In this document: positions 32,488-46,800 of the stretch, piece by piece
Layout: every line of letters begins with the position of its first letter
How positions within the stretch are numbered: the first letter of the stretch is position 1
NCBI GenBank assembly: GCA_026027325.1
Contig: JAMSLZ010000002.1
Location: forward strand, 1,054,001 to 1,118,000
Reading direction: 5' to 3'
Length of the DNA: 64,000 nt
Origin: Actinomucor elegans
Lineage: Eukaryota; Mucoromycota; Mucoromycetes; Mucorales; Mucoraceae
Position numbers and translations under genes: made by a program
Notes under the pieces: generated by a model
The model's database searches: none
Told to the model about the DNA's origin: nothing
What the model saw: only the letters and a program-made list of their open reading frames with translations

Positions 32488-34017
32488 TAAGCTGGTACAT
32501 ATAATAAGAGCCTCAATCTCACTTCAATTCAACAAATGTCCTATACACATGTGTCGATTTATAGACTTCCAATGTCAAACAGTAATGTTACTTACTTGCT
32601 AAATAACGTACCATGAAATAGCTACAACTGTTAGTCTTGTCTTCCTTGAAATTTGCTACCGATTAAGAGCTTTCTGAATCCATTGCGCGAGCGGCCTGCT
32701 AATAACAGTGGCTCGGGTGACCAGAGCCTGAAATATTGATTATATCTCAACTGTGAGTAGCTTTTTGGCGGTTGGATACTGAAGTATGGGTAAGGAGCCT
32801 TTTGTTTACTGATCTTTTGAGTAATACGCGGTCAATACACTCAGTACACTTATGCTGATCATTGGGCCCCCAAAATGTTCCAGTTTGAATTATCCGCTCA
32901 AGATATCCAAACTCCGTATAACCGGTTGCATGGTACCTAAAACCGTTTTGCACGAGCATGGATCAACACGAGATCTTTAGTGACTCTCGGTTGCATCAGA
33001 TCATCTGATAATAACCAATGCATACCCTTACTCAATCTATAAGCCAATAAGTATATACAAAAAAAATTCTGTTCATACGAATACCCATTGATAGCGTTGG
33101 CGAGAAGAATCCATTCAGTATAGGCAAAAAGGCACTCTGATTTCATTGTATAGCAGGATCAACTCAAGATTTATGTGCTCTTATATTGGGCACATCACAA
33201 ATTGAATCAAAAAAATATGTACTACAGCTCTTTCTCAGAATGAAATTCTGTACTCTTAAAAATTAAAAGGTAAAATAAATCCTATTCTGTCATTTTGGTG
33301 GTAAACCAAGTAGATCTCATTCAGTGCAAAAAAGGATATCTCCGCCTCAGTAATACTGTGATCTATCTGTTTGAAACAAAAAAATACTTCAAAATGATTT
33401 TTAATACAACTTCCGAACCGGATATGCAGGCCGGTACTACTGGAAGTGATCCCCCAACAAACGCATCTTGGCTTACGTGATACTGCACTATAGAGATAGA
33501 TATCAATGTGAAAATATGAGCCTAATATTGCACCCGAATGTATTATATAAACGTTCTCTTTTTTTTTATACTTATTTATGCACTATACTTATTAGGATCG
33601 TAGTAGCGAGGACTATACCGCTTGCTTTACGCCCTATAACGATGAGATATTCACGAGAAAATCTATGAGAGGACGCTATATCTTAGAAGTTCTTTTTTGT
33701 TGAACGTTCCACTGTTGTGTATAGTGAAATATACACTCTAGAACCAAATCATATATATTCACCCGGACCTTATTGTTATAAAGTTTAAATGGGCTCAAAT
33801 ACAAGGAAACAGTGTTACACTGAAAGGGCCCTGTTTACTAAATCGTAGGTATAGCTATAATCCATGAAAGCGATCTCGACTCTTTGGATAAAAAAAACAA
33901 AGCTTACATGAGAACATAAGGTACACCACATATTGGTCATACTTTGAGCATAAAAAAGGGAATTTGCACTGTTTCTGTTTTATTTAGCTTTCTCTTTCTC
34001 TTTTTTCTTTTCTTATT

Positions 34018-35244
34018 ATGCCTTTTACCAAATCTTTTACATCCGAAGAAGAAGAAAAGTCTTTTCAACAAAATTTTATGTCAGAAGATGGCAACTATCA
34101 TGCCGGAAGATCCTATCACGGTGTCGAAAGCTCAGCTTATTGGCTGCCAAGAGACGAAGAAGAACAGCTTCGATTAACTGGTGTATGTGTGTACGATTGC
34201 AACCACAACAAAACAGACAACTCAGAATATATATATATTTTTTTTTTCTATTGTAGTCTCATTTTGCTGCAAAAGAAACATTTGGCGGGTAAGTGTTTAT
34301 ATTTACACCATATTACATGTCCACTAAATCCAAACAGAAATTACCAACGTGAAGTAGATAATTATATCTCGTTCCGAGATGGTGTAGACTGTCTTGATAT
34401 TGGTTGCGGCCCCGGCACTTTTGTCATGGATATGGCCAGTGAATACCCAAACTCTAATTTCGTCGGCGTTGATATTTCTGCTATGGTTAATGTCAGTTTC
34501 AAATTACCGAATGTATCCTTTTCATTAGGAAACGTAGTGGAAGGTTTGAATTTTCCAGATAATAGCTTTGATTATATCCAACTGCGCATATTTGTCAATG
34601 CTTTGAGAACAGAAGAGTGGCCTATTGTGTTAAAAGAAGTGTATCGGCTGTTGAAACCAGGTGGATGTTTAGGATCCTATGAACATGAACCCCGAGTATG
34701 CAACTATAATATTCTGGAACATAGTATACGTTTTAACATATAGGCTAATAGGAAACAGGAAATGAAAGTTGTAAAAAAGTGTTTCGAGCAGGTAAAAAAA
34801 AAGGGGAGAGGAAAAAATTACAAGTGATATTAGTCATTGCAATTTCTTATAACCATAATAGTTACAAGTCTGATGAAATCTGCTGGCCAAGAACCTCTGG
34901 CTGGTATCAAATTGAGAGAATGGGTAGTTGATGCAGGGATGGAACTTATTGTCTCAGAAGAAACAAGACATGATTGCGGTATGTAGAATGAAAAATAAAA
35001 GCATCGATGAGTGCTAATGCCTTTCGGAATAGGCCCTGATACAAGTCTGGCAAAGCGATGGAGATGGATTTGGGAACAGGCTTGCACAGCAATGGGACCT
35101 TACCTAGCACCTTGTTTGGGTGTAAAAATAGAAGATTGGCCTGAATACTTGGATAATCATATCAAAGAAATGGTCAAATCTCATGGCTGTTTAACCGTCA
35201 TTAGATCAGTTGCTCGTAAACCCTTAACTCCAACCAAAAAGTGA
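34018..35244 (+). CDS. Class I SAM-dependent methyltransferase
   Basis: Rossmann-fold methyltransferase of the Methyltransf_11/25 type common in Mucoromycota. Six exons: 34018-34182, 34257-34288, 34338-34695, 34752-34791, 34862-34978 and 35033-35244, 307 aa. Motif I is CLDIGCGPGTFVMDMA (about 84-99), motif II acidic is FVGVDIS, and post-motif is EGLNFPDNSFDYIQLRI; LKEVYRLLKPGG is motif III. The N-terminus (GRSYHGVESSAYWLPRDEEEQLRL) resembles LaeA-type/velvet-associated proteins in the F/Y-W-LP-D-E pattern, so a regulatory or secondary-metabolism role is possible but unproven. The exon 1 donor was chosen at GGT|gtatgt because it preserves TGSHFAAKE. The last intron is 54 nt; an alternative 33-nt acceptor was rejected. 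Confidence 0.88.
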
Positions 35245-35314
35245 ATTATATAAATATACCATCATCATCGGCTCTTAGTTTAGTAACATTTTGATACTGT
35301 GAGCGTATTACTTG

Positions 35315-35341
35315 AAAAAAAAAAAAAAAAAAAAAAAAAAA
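35315..35341. repeat. Poly(A) tract of 27 bases
   Basis: Uninterrupted A-run shortly downstream of the methyltransferase stop codon, about 80 bp before repeat copy C1. Confidence 0.9.
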
Positions 35342-35423
35342 GTGCAGCTATTTGGAACATCCTTAGTATCGTGAATTATTTGCTCTCTTTAGTTCAACAA
35401 AAAATTCCGATAAATACAATCGC

Positions 35424-35495
35424 TCATTCTGAATATGTAATAGTCATTGTATCCGGCTTTAAACTGGGATCGGTTGGAAGATCTGTAGAACACTA
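35424..35495 (+). repeat. GATC-palindrome repeat, copy C1
   Basis: Reads CATTCTGAATATGTAATAG, then AAACTGGGATCGGTTGG, then AAGATCTGTAGAACACTAAG. It is closest to A2 and K in the left block. Copy C2 starts 157 bp later. Confidence 0.6.
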
Positions 35496-35580
35496 AGTCT
35501 GGTTTATATGAAAGGTATGAAATCAGTTGCAATCATTGGAGACTTGAACATATCTATTATATTCCAGTAGATGCAGCACT

Positions 35581-35658
35581 TCATTTCGGATATGGAATAT
35601 TAATTTGACATAGCAATAAGGCAGAATCAGCTCAGGGATCTATTGATCATTAGATCGT
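35581..35658 (+). repeat. GATC-palindrome repeat, copy C2
   Basis: Reads TCATTTCGGATATGGAATA and ends GGGATCTATTGATC then ATTAGATCG, one mismatch from the palindrome. A linker block GTAGTATACTCATTG follows at 35706, matching GTAGTACACTCATCG after copy A1 at the same distance. Confidence 0.7.
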
Positions 35659-37850
35659 TGTTACATGAAAATGTTAACCATTTAATACAATCATACATTA
35701 ATGTGTAGTATACTCATTGTATACAGTTTCTTTAGAAGTAACTGTGTTATATTTAATTACAGGATTGTTTTCATTCAATGCGCCAAAATGCATTCCTGAA
35801 TTGTCAATGTTCATGATGAACTTTGATCAACTTGAACAAATTATGCTAAGCCATGAAAATAGGACATTCAAAAAAAAAGGCCATTCATTCAACAGCAATC
35901 TCTTCGCGAATTGTCAACGTCAAAAAACCAAAGAGAGTTCATTCAAATTTATCTCTCAAGTAATCGTCAAGACTATAGCACTCGCTCTTATCATGATTAA
36001 TACAAATAACAATATTACGTTTATAAAATAATATTACCTTCATCTTATAGCTATCAATAAAATTTCCAACAGTTAATAACATAACAGATAGACAAACCTT
36101 TTTTTAGCGTGTCACAATGAAGGAAAGAAAAGAAATTGGGTTACATATGATGAGTATGGGATAGTTGTGGGGTACATTAAAAAATATATAGGGTGATGAT
36201 GTTGATGTGTCAAGTGTGGCACCTTTGGGGCGGGTAAAAGAAAAGCATTGTTAGTAGTGGTTTCTGCAATGATAGCAGGATCTGCTATGAAAAAATCTTC
36301 CTCACCAGTGGCACCATGATGAGGGTTTCTTGTACCGAGAACCAATGTTTTTAAATTATCCTTCGGTGACAGCATTATTCTGAAAGAACTCTTTAGCAAT
36401 AGAGAATTGGGGATTAGAGCTTTTGATCCTTTACAGTATATGAACAAGTCGCTGTTGGTATACAGTGGTAACAGGTTGTTCCTTTTCCTCGTCGGTAAAT
36501 AAAGCTACCTTCAGATTCCCTAAGGATAGCGATGCAGGTGGGGTGTTAGTTAGAAAGAGGCTTTACTGGCAAGTATCGGTACTAGAGTGTCTGGTAGTTC
36601 ATGCGATTAATTGTATGTGGAAGCAAAAAAAAGCGTTCTAGGGCAATCTATTCACAGTAAATGATGAAAATATCTTCTATCCAGATACAAGTCAATCAAG
36701 AGGTCTGTTATGTTTTTTTGCTCTACTCCTTTCTTTACTACTTCTTACACATTTAATAGACTATATTTAACCCCTCACATTTCTGTGTATTATAACCTTC
36801 AATTGAAGTACCAAAAACCGCGCTTTGGCTGCTTGTTGAGAAAAACTCGCCTATCTATTAACGATTACTTTAATTTTCACAAAATAGTGATCGAACTTTC
36901 TCAATTAACCAGTAAACTTTTCTCATTTATTTGGAAAATACAGCACTTAATTTCTGGTAGCCAATAGAGTTTACGTGGAATGCCCTAGAAGCGCCGTACT
37001 ATTATTCAATCTCAGATTCCAATTAAAAGTTTGCATGAAATCAAGCATGCAATGGATCCAGATGGATCGCACAGGATTCAAGCATCTAATAAAAAGCATT
37101 GAAGCAACATTTTCACCTCATTCAATGTGCAATTAGATTCTAAAAAGGGCTTACTAATAGACCTTACGTTGATTGCGTCGTTTTATTATATAGAAAGACA
37201 TGATAAAATAGCCACCTCACGAAATCTCAATATTGCATATTAATGTAAGAAGCACTCGCATGCCCCGCTTATATCGCGTACGGTTCGGGATTGTAGCACT
37301 GTAATTTTTTTTTTTTTTGTACGCGTTAGTTGAGGTATCACAATTCACTTATTGAAACAAGCACAATATTCCTGCAGCATAATAAGCAGTTGCTCTTGAG
37401 TTTCAATGACGAGATTTTTCCGTCAAAATAACACGCGTATTTATCATGAACTCAAGTGAAACCAGAATATTACGCTCTATATAACGCGTATTTTAGTTGG
37501 TTTTTATTTTTTAAAGCCGCGTTCAAGCAGGAGCTGCGACGTAGGAGATAGACCCAATTGTTTGAATCTCCGTTGTTTTTTTTTTGGTTAAAAAAAAGTA
37601 GGCCGAGGTTATTCACGACCTGCTTTTTCTTCTTCTTGGCTCTCTTTCTACTACTATTATAGTCTATATAAAAAAAACAAAAGCTATCAGTAAACCAAAA
37701 GAAAGACTCTATTTATTCCATCAACTATTTTTTTTTTGTTATTGAAGTAAGTGAACCAAATACAATAATTTATTTTTTGTATACTAAACCTATGGAAAAA
37801 GGAAAAAAAAACTGCGTATACATATATAGTTTGTACATATAGTGTGATTA

Positions 37851-40800
37851 ATGAAGATCAAAAAATCACTTTCCAAGAAGCTTGCACCTTTGGTAAGTAG
37901 AACCAAGTTACAGCTGATATATAAACATATATATTAACGTATTTTTATAGCCACGTCAGCTCAATGACTTGATCAAAAGGCTCGAAACCGATGCAGAAGA
38001 TCAGATTCCCATTCTTGTCCGAGATTTAATTGATTGGCCTTATGCTCGAAGTGATATGTTCTACTGGGTAGCAGTTCTCGACCGATTTGATTCTATTTTC
38101 TCGAGAGTTTGCACTGAATACAATTTGAAAGAGATACAGACCAAGCGCTTTACTGTAGAAACCAAGCAACTTGTATTATCCATGCTTGAATTCTCGCGTA
38201 CACTATTTGAGAACAGTACCAATCGAAACATTTATAATTCATACGATGTAAGATATAAGCTGTTTATCACTTGTAACCTACTAACAATTTGATAGAACTT
38301 GTCCTTATTATTGAACACGCTTGATTTGGATGTTTTGAAACAAGTGCTCTATCTAATGGTGCGAGCTGCTCAAAGAGTCACGAATCCCAAAGCCATACGT
38401 TCTTCGTTCGTAGCCCCACAAGATAGAATTGTAGAATTGGCTCGAGGCTGGACTAACGTACAAGTAGAACTATTACGTATTGCAAAAGAAAACCTGGAGG
38501 TTACACCTAAAATGATGACTTTGAATCTCCAGTTCTATCGTACATCCACTGCTCAAGAAGGACACCAGATCATTACTGAAGTATTATCAACAGAAGATTT
38601 GCAAAAAGACGACATAGATATCTTTACAAAATTAGTAAAACAGTACGATATACCAAAAGAATATCAGTTCGAGTTAGCCAACCGAATTCGTATTGCAAAA
38701 TATATGAATGACACTGAGAAAAGAAAACAGTTACTGGGCATTCGTTTGTTGGCTATGACTGTCATGTGTAAGTATAAAAATTTATGAGTGCGTGCCAAGC
38801 ATACTTACGGATACACTATAGCCCATGCTGTACCAGAAAGTACTGCTCAAAACAAAGTCTTTATATATGAACCTTACTTGATCCCTCAGATGGCTGAATT
38901 GATTTCACCAGAAAACCAAGTCGATACAGTGAGTTTACTTTCAATTATTTTATATTCAAGAAACTAACACTATTTAGGATATTCAAACATTTGTTTTGTA
39001 TGCTTTTGATGGTATTGCAAGGCATAGAAATAAGCTTTCAGAGGTCTTTACTGCGATCAATGCTTCTGCTAATCATGGCACCATTATGCAGATACTGCGT
39101 AGAACCAATACAAGCAACGTCTATCCTCAACCTTTCTTGGATGCTTTATATACGTTTGTCAGTTACTTGTTACAAACTCCGCCAGGCGGGCAAATGCTCA
39201 TGACTGCAGGTATTATTCCAACCTTGGTTCAAATCATTGGCAATCATCAATACACACACGTCAAGAACATTGGAAAAATAGTGGGTTTGACCGATACTGT
39301 TGTTATACCATATGCTACGTCTTTTACTGCCTTCTGCAATGTAAATGGTCTAGATATATTATTGAATCGCATCAAGGTAAACATACCATAGTTACAAAGT
39401 AGTGATGAACTAACCTTTTTTTTTGATAGTTTGAAGTAGAGATCTGTTCAAATCAAGCCATACAAGACCAATTTGCTCCTCATGATCGTCTATCTACCAT
39501 TAAAGCTATGCTTCGATTCTTACTGCGCATGATGGAATCTTCAGGCACAACCGACGGCCTTCGCAATCTCATTGATTCCAGCTTACCTCAATCACTAAAA
39601 ATTATCATGGAAAGCCCCAAGCTTTTCGGCAATAGCATTTTTGCTATTGCCATCAATGTCAGTACTACCTTTATTCATAATGAACCTACATCTTTGCCCA
39701 TCTTGCAAGAAGCAAAGCTTCCTCAAAGCTTTTTGCATACCATTGCCATGTATGAATCACCCGATAGCGATGTCTTATTAGCTGCAGTCAATGCTTTTGG
39801 CGCCATGTGTTTGAACTCACAAGGCCTAGATATGTTTAACCAGGAAAAGCCTTTGCCTCACTTTTTCGACTTGATGGCGTCGCATGATTTCCTTAGAAAC
39901 CCGATAGATATTGATAGAGCAACAGGCCTAGGCTCAACAATGGATGAACTAATTCGCCATCACCCTTCATTAAAGCCTGCTGTGTTTCAATGCGTTACAG
40001 CTCTGATTAAAAAGGTGATCGTGATGGGCACAGATGAACAAGGGCAAGGTAAACCAAGCGACAATAGTCACTTATTGCAAGCACGTCAAGAAGGCGCTGT
40101 AGTGGAAGGTGATGAAAAACCTGCTGACAAAGTGGAATGTTTGCTCGTTTCATTTATTGATCTCGTATCGCGCTTCTTGGAAGGCTTGTTTCAAAACCAA
40201 TCCAATATCAAAGACTTTGTTCAGGAGGGATGCCCTGAAATGCTGTTGAACTACTTTTCTTTGCCTCTTTTGCCTGCTAATTTCTCGGCCACCATTGCTT
40301 CAGATTCACTGTCTTACCTGTTCCGTATGATTGCTGAGGTAAGTCCATTACCTACCGTCTTGGCTATCGCCACCAAGGTCCGAGAATCGCTTGATTTCAT
40401 TACACAAAAGGGTGATGATTATGATGCAAGTACTTTACTGGAGTTTGTTGATGTCGATGCAAAAGATACTGAGAAACTTGAACGTGGTAATAAGGTACTG
40501 CGACAAATGATTGAATTACATGGCTACACTGGTCTTTTATCCAGCATTTGCTGCTCTTCAGTGCTTTCTCATGGCAAGAACGGTGCTTCTCTGGTGACTG
40601 AATTCTTGCAAGACTCAGAACAAGACAATATCATCTTGTTGTTCGGCCGGTTACACCGTGCTATGGTTTGGGAGAACTTGCTATTGAAAGAAGCTTTGCC
40701 TCCTGCTTGGTACGCGTTCAAGGCCTCTTTTAATACATCCAACCCTAGCAGAAGAGTCACCAACAGCATGAGTGAACATCCTTTAGGTATTTACAGTACA

Positions 40801-43800
40801 TTAACAAACACTGTAGAAACCAATGCCGATCCAGCTGTCGAAGCTTCTACTGCTGTCAGTGGTGATGCTAATATAGATGCTTCTACAACTGACAAACAAG
40901 CAGACAAGGCTCCTTCTTCTAAAGACCCTCGCATGATCAACATTAGACACTTTAAAGTCCTGCTTACTGAAGTTGCTCAGCTCTTGGTACCCATCTTTCA
41001 AGGCCTTATCAAAGTCTCTGTTAGTCGACGTACAGGCAGTACGCTTCCCAAATCACAAACTATGAAACTAGCTGAATACATGTCAGATCTGCTCAGGGAG
41101 AGCATGACTTGGTCACCTATTACCAAGCCCACTGCACCCGCTTGTAAATATGATTATTTGACCTCTGTTTATACCATGACCTCGCTATTACTTCGTGATG
41201 AACGTACGCAATCATCTTTACAAACGCCTTTAGCCATTGCTTTTGAACGCCAAGGTGGTGTGGATCGTTTGTTGGAGCATTTTAAAGACTTGTGGGATAC
41301 GTCAATCACAGTTAAAGATGATAAAGCGCTTGTTACACGCATCCATACCGCCATGGAAAGTCTGTTGAATGTCTTGCTACATATAAGTTCACCCAAATCC
41401 CTACGTGAGTCAGCTTACACCGCTACACTGATCCAGAAAGACAAGAAAGCAGATGATTATTTTGATCCTGCTGAATGGATTGTAGCTCTAGAACTCAAAC
41501 TGATTCCGCTGAAAAATTATTTGATGAGTGATCAATTGCATTTGCTTTCAAAGACGGTGAATCAGACATTGATCAAGATATTCCAACAGATAATGAAAGG
41601 AGAAGGTAATTTGGCCAGTAGTATGAGTGGCAGCGGTGGACCTTCAGCTGCTGCTGCTGCTGCTGCTAATGCGTTACGTGGTGGTGTAGAAGATCCATTT
41701 GGTAATTTGCGCACACCCTTGATGACTTCGCCTTTCACGCTGTTGCGTGCACCTGTAGTAGCTGCAGAACGTAACATTCAGACATTGGTGGATATGGGCT
41801 TTGAAAGAGCTTCTGCAGAGCAAGCTTTAGTGCGTTGTAATAATCAAGTTTCCAGAGCTGTTGATTATCTGTTCAACCATCCTACACCGATGTTTGGTGC
41901 AACTTCTGCTAACACGGCTCCTAATTCTACTACTTCGCCAGCTAATACAAACCCTTCAATTTCTCCAAACCCAGCAGCCGAAGGTTCTTCTTCTGAAGCA
42001 CCTGCTCCTACTACTTCCAACGAACAACCATCTACTCAAGAAACAGACCATGATTCTGCAGACCACGATAGTAATCACAACAGTGAAGATGATGAGGATG
42101 CTGACTCGGATACCAACATGGAAGAAGCCCGTGATAGCTTTATCGAATCATTGGCTAACGAATACGACCTCATGCGCAATGATACACCATTGGGCCCTAC
42201 CTATCTTGCACCTACCTCAGGCTCTGGTTCTGGATCCACTTCTGCCCCTTCAGACAATGTCAAGGAACTCAAAGGTGTTCGCCAGGAGTTGTGTGCTGAT
42301 TTACCTGCAGCATTACTAGCCTTAGCTGATCAACGCGAAGATTTGGTCTTTGATATTCGTGACCTGTTGGTGATCTTGGGTAAATATGAAGATAATGATG
42401 ATCCAGATGCTTTACCTGCATCTATGTCATCTTCACCTACGAAAACTACCAAGACTTCTGTCAAGATTGTTACCATGTTGGTTGATCAAATTGGCGAAAT
42501 CCGTAATGATGCGTCCAAATCCGTGTTGCTCAGTAGTCGATTGCGTCTATTGGCCTTATTGTTACGTGAGCCCCCAATGCAGGCTGCTATGAATCAATTG
42601 GCTGATCGCTGCTTGTTCTTGTTTGACATGCTGAACTTTGCTACTGTAGGCGAAGAAGAAACTTTACCTGCTTGGTCTGCAACTATATTTTTGGTATTGG
42701 AAGCGTTCATTGCTCAAGCGGATGAACCCAAAAAAGTGAAGCTTATTAAACATAGTGGTCGACGCAACATATTTGATACTTCTTCTTCTTCATCAGAAGA
42801 GGATGATGATGAAGATGACGAAGAAAGAAGAAACCGTCGTAGTAATAACGAAGAAGATGATCCCATGGAGGATGTCACTTCTACTTCTAATCCTGTGACT
42901 GAAATCACACAAGAACAACGTGGTAAATTACTTCAATGCTGTGTTTCTTTGCTTCGCAAATCCAAGCTGTCTCGTGATGATATTTATGCTATACTGCGTA
43001 TGATTGTTCGATTGACCAAGAACCACGACTCGGCGCTTCACTTTGTAGGCATTGGTGGTGTACCTCTCTTGTTTTCTAAACCCCGTTCTAGTTTGGAAGG
43101 TTTGCAAGGTCAACAAGCTTTTATCATCTTGATCTTACGCCATATTGTCGAGAGTAATGCTGTATTGAAAAGCACCATGAAGGATATCATTACCAACTGG
43201 TTTACTAATCCTCGACCTCGCAATATGGACATTAGCTCCTTTGTTCGCAGTAATGCGCATGTAGCACTTCGTGAACCTGCTATCTTTGTAGAAGTAACTA
43301 CGGATATTTGTCGCTTGGCTCGCTATGATGAATTCGAGATCAACCGTCAAATCAAACTCAAAAAGCAAGACGAAAGTGAAGAAAACAAAACTGATGACGA
43401 ACCAATTCAAGTCAAACAAAGCTCATCTTCTGAAGTAGTAGTCTACTACTTGTTAAATGAAATCATGACAGTGCGCTCAGAAGTAACGGCAGCTGCTGCT
43501 GCCGCTGCCGCTGCTACTGCTACTGCTACCAAGAAAGACGAAATAAATGAAGAGGAAAAGAAGCAAGAAAACATCAAATTTGTCTATACTGGATTCCTTT
43601 TGCAATGCCTTGTAGAGCTGATCTCCTCCTATCCTTCCTGTAAATACGACATCTTCAACTTTTGCAAGAAGCAAAACGGACAGCGTACCACAACATTAGA
43701 TGGCAAGCACCGTTCGTTTGTCTCCATGCTGATCAATGATTTGTTGCCTTACAATCACATCAACCCTTCGGCTGAAGAAACACGAAAACAACAAGGCTTG

Positions 43801-46800
43801 TCTACGTGGACCGCTTCGACCTTGGTCGCTATGTGCTACGACGCTACGTCCAGCCATGATTTAACAGCGCAGCAAAAGAATGAATTGATTCAAGTGCGCA
43901 AATACGTGTTAGAAGCCATTGTACGTTCGTTGAAAGAAGCTGTCGCCTCCTCGGATCCAGCATCTACCAAATACAGCAAGTATTTGGCCTTGGCCGATCT
44001 CTGTAATCGCATCTTGAATGCTAGACCCAACGTAGGTTCTTCGATTCCTCGCTCATTGGCTGGTAATGCAAGTAATAGTAGCGCAAACAAGGAAGATGTC
44101 GCATTGAGTAATGCCAAAATCATGTTGGACAAGCATTTTGTCGCTGTCTTGACGTCTGCTATTAGTGACATTGATATTAATTATCCTCATTCAAAAACCA
44201 TTTTGAATTCCATGTTGAGACCATTAGAGCAGTTGACCAAATTGGCTATCAAGACTGAAGAAGATATGGCTGATGAAGAAGGTCAGGACAAGATGGATAC
44301 AACTGAAGAAGGCTTGCATGTACCTAGTACGCCCGCTGCAGAGGGTGATGAGGCGCCTGATTTGTATCGCAATTCAGCCCTTGGTATGTTTGATGCGGGT
44401 AGTGTTATTGATGAAGATGAATATAATAGTGGTGAATACAGCGATATGTTTGGTTCCTCTGTTGACGAGGAAGAAGAGTAAGTTTGTATATCCCTATGTG
44501 TGTGTATATGTACGTAATTATCATTTTATTCACTCTTTTGTCATTAGTTTTGATGAAGAAAGCGGCAGTGATTTATCAGATAGAAGTGATGACGAAGACG
44601 AAGAGGCGGATGAAGACATGATCTATGGCTCAGATGAAATGGATGAGGACGAAGAGGATCCTGATGACATTGATGCCGAAGCGCAACTCATTGATGACGA
44701 TGAGGAAGATGAAGATGAAGATAATGGCCGTGAAATGACCTGGCATTTGGAAGATATTGAAGAAGAGCCTGGTATTGTTCATGCTGAAACTGTTATTGAC
44801 ACTGGTGACGAAAGAGATGAGCAAAGCCATATGAGACACCTGTCTGACCCCTATGATGAGGTAACTAGTGGAACTTTGTAATAATATGCAATTGGATTGC
44901 TAAATAGTTTTTAACAGGAGGATGAAATGGACGCTTTATCAGATTTTGATGATGCCTCTGAAAACTTGGATGGTGATTCTGATAACGATATTGCTGATGG
45001 TATGTTACTGGATGCAGAAGACCTCGATACTCCATTCTTGCGCGAAGATCTTAACGATGAATTGGTCATGGAAGGTGATGAGTTTGAAAGAGCACGTCCT
45101 ATTATCCCTGTTGGAATCAGAAGACGTTTCAATAACGGTAGACGTTCTTTTATCGAAGGAGGTAAAACATTATTAAAAAAAAATAGCTATATCTAATGTA
45201 TAACTAACACTTTACATTACATAGTGAGTAGAAACTTTAGAAACCAAGGAAATACCCAAGGTCAAGAAGATGTGATTACACATCCTTTATTATCCAACAG
45301 CACGGGTGCCCAACCTTCTGGTAGTAGTGGCTCTCGTAATTTGATGGATGAAGCTTTCTCTCGTCGTAACGATGGTCCTGGTTTAAGCAACTGGCAGGAC
45401 TTTGAAGATATTATTGGTGGTAGCGCTGTTCGTATGCTCGAAAATCTCTTGACCAATGCCCCTGCTGCTGCTCAAGCTGGCCCGTTACGAGTCGATATTC
45501 AGTCAGGTCCTGGTGGTATATTACGCACTTTTGAATTTGATCGCGGTATTCATTCCAGTACCAGTCATGGTCATCGTTCTTCTGCTGGTACTGGCACTGC
45601 AAATGATCAGGTACAAGAGAGTTTAGCTATTCTACATGATTTCCAGCCTATGTCTTCCGGCGAACGCTGGAATCAAGAAGCTCGTATGATGTACGGCGCA
45701 AATCTCAGTGATAAGGCATTGAAGCTGGTCAATGCGATATTGAACATCCTCATCCCTATTGCTATTGAAGATGATAAGAAGGCTCGTGCTGAAGAAGAGA
45801 AGAAACGTCAAGAACAAAGACGCAAGGAAGAAGAAGAGCGTCGTAAGGCCGAGGAAGAGAAATGGCGTCTTGAAAAGGAAGCACGTAAAGCTGCCGCTGA
45901 AGCTGCTGCCAATGCTGCTGAAAGTTCGGCAGCTTCTGAAGAACCAGCCTCTACTGTTCCTGAGACTGCTGCAACTGCTGAATCTCAAGTCCAAACAGAA
46001 GCCACAGATGAAGCTAGTACTGAGAAGAAGCCAGATGAGACTACTGAATCAGAGGCTGTCACTACTGAGCCTTCTGCTGAGGCAGAACGTACGACTGTAA
46101 TGATTAATGGTGAACCTGTTGATATCTCTGGTACTGGTATTGATGTAGAATTCTTGGAAGCATTGCCTGATGACTTAAGAGAAGAAGTATTGAACCAACA
46201 TATGCGTGATAGACCTACACCTGTCCAACCAGCTGAAGATGATTCTATTAGCCCTGAATTTTTGAATGCTTTACCACCTGACATTCGTCAAGAAGTCTTG
46301 CATCAAGAGGCCATTGAACGTGAAAGACGTGAAAGACAGAGTCGTCAAGTTCCTGCAAACACTCCGGCATCAACTAATACACCTACGAATGCTACGAATA
46401 CTGGAGCAAACAATACTGCTGCTCCTTCAGGTACGGATTTGATATACTTATGCATTCTGATTTAGATACTAATAATTGTTTTGATAGTTGACGAAGCCAT
46501 TTCTTCTCGAAGAAGACTTGCTCCTACAGATGAGGATGATGAAAAGACATCTGGATCAGCCAAAAAGAAGGCTAAAGCTCGTCGCCCTGACGGTGCTGTT
46601 CAACTTGTTGAAAAGTTACAACTCAGTACATTGGTTCGATTGTTGTTTGTTCCTCAAACGATCTCCAAGTCCTTGCTGAATCGATTGCTTTTGAACTTGT
46701 GTGAAAACAGCAAAACACGTAGCGATCTCTTGTCTTACCTCGTGTGTGTGCTTTACGATGGTGATAATGACCTGGCTTCAGTCGATAACAGCTTTGCTCT

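Larger units (their letters stand above)
31390..34017. other. Gene-poor tract with decayed open frames
   Basis: About 2.6 kb. A minus-strand open stretch at 31537-31905 looks like LRR/F-box debris. Two overlapping minus-strand frames at 32747-32959 and 32937-33146 are probably one broken gene (TEWILLANAINGYSYEQNF...) of unknown family. One repeat copy (minus) lies at 32438-32487. The methyltransferase promoter is at the right end. Confidence 0.4.
35245..37850. other. Intergenic, methyltransferase to HUWE1
   Basis: Open stretches at 35717-36031 (plus) and 36112-36447 (minus) have no recognisable domain, and the second lacks an ATG. Two tandem repeat copies (35424-35658) and a 27-A run (35315-35341) are present. 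ATTTCTGGTAGCCAATAGAG at 36949-36968 recurs with one change at 56052-56071. The last ~250 bp is the pyrimidine-rich HUWE1 leader. Confidence 0.45.

Noticed and set aside
32545..32610. Possible extra minus-strand repeat copy next to copy G
   Set aside because: It has GACATTGGA and TCTATAAATC in order, but spacing to copy G (about 115 bp) does not fit and the left block is poor.
32747..33146. Two overlapping minus-strand ORFs (70 and 69 codons)
   Set aside because: The text looks protein-like, but a stop and frame change separate them and no domain is recognisable. Noted only within the intergenic entry.
34979..35011. 33-nt intron giving CVLMPFGIGPDT in the methyltransferase
   Set aside because: It is shorter than every other intron in the window. 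The acceptor at 35032 makes a 54-nt intron in the same frame.
36112..36447. 111-codon minus-strand ORF with a His/Pro-rich end
   Set aside because: It has no ATG start and no upstream exon found in frame. Probably chance or relic.
44273..45196. HUWE1 as several separate genes
   Set aside because: Stops at 44481, 44879 and 46463 are all inside introns with good GT-AG sites. Joining exons keeps frame throughout and yields one complete HECT ligase.
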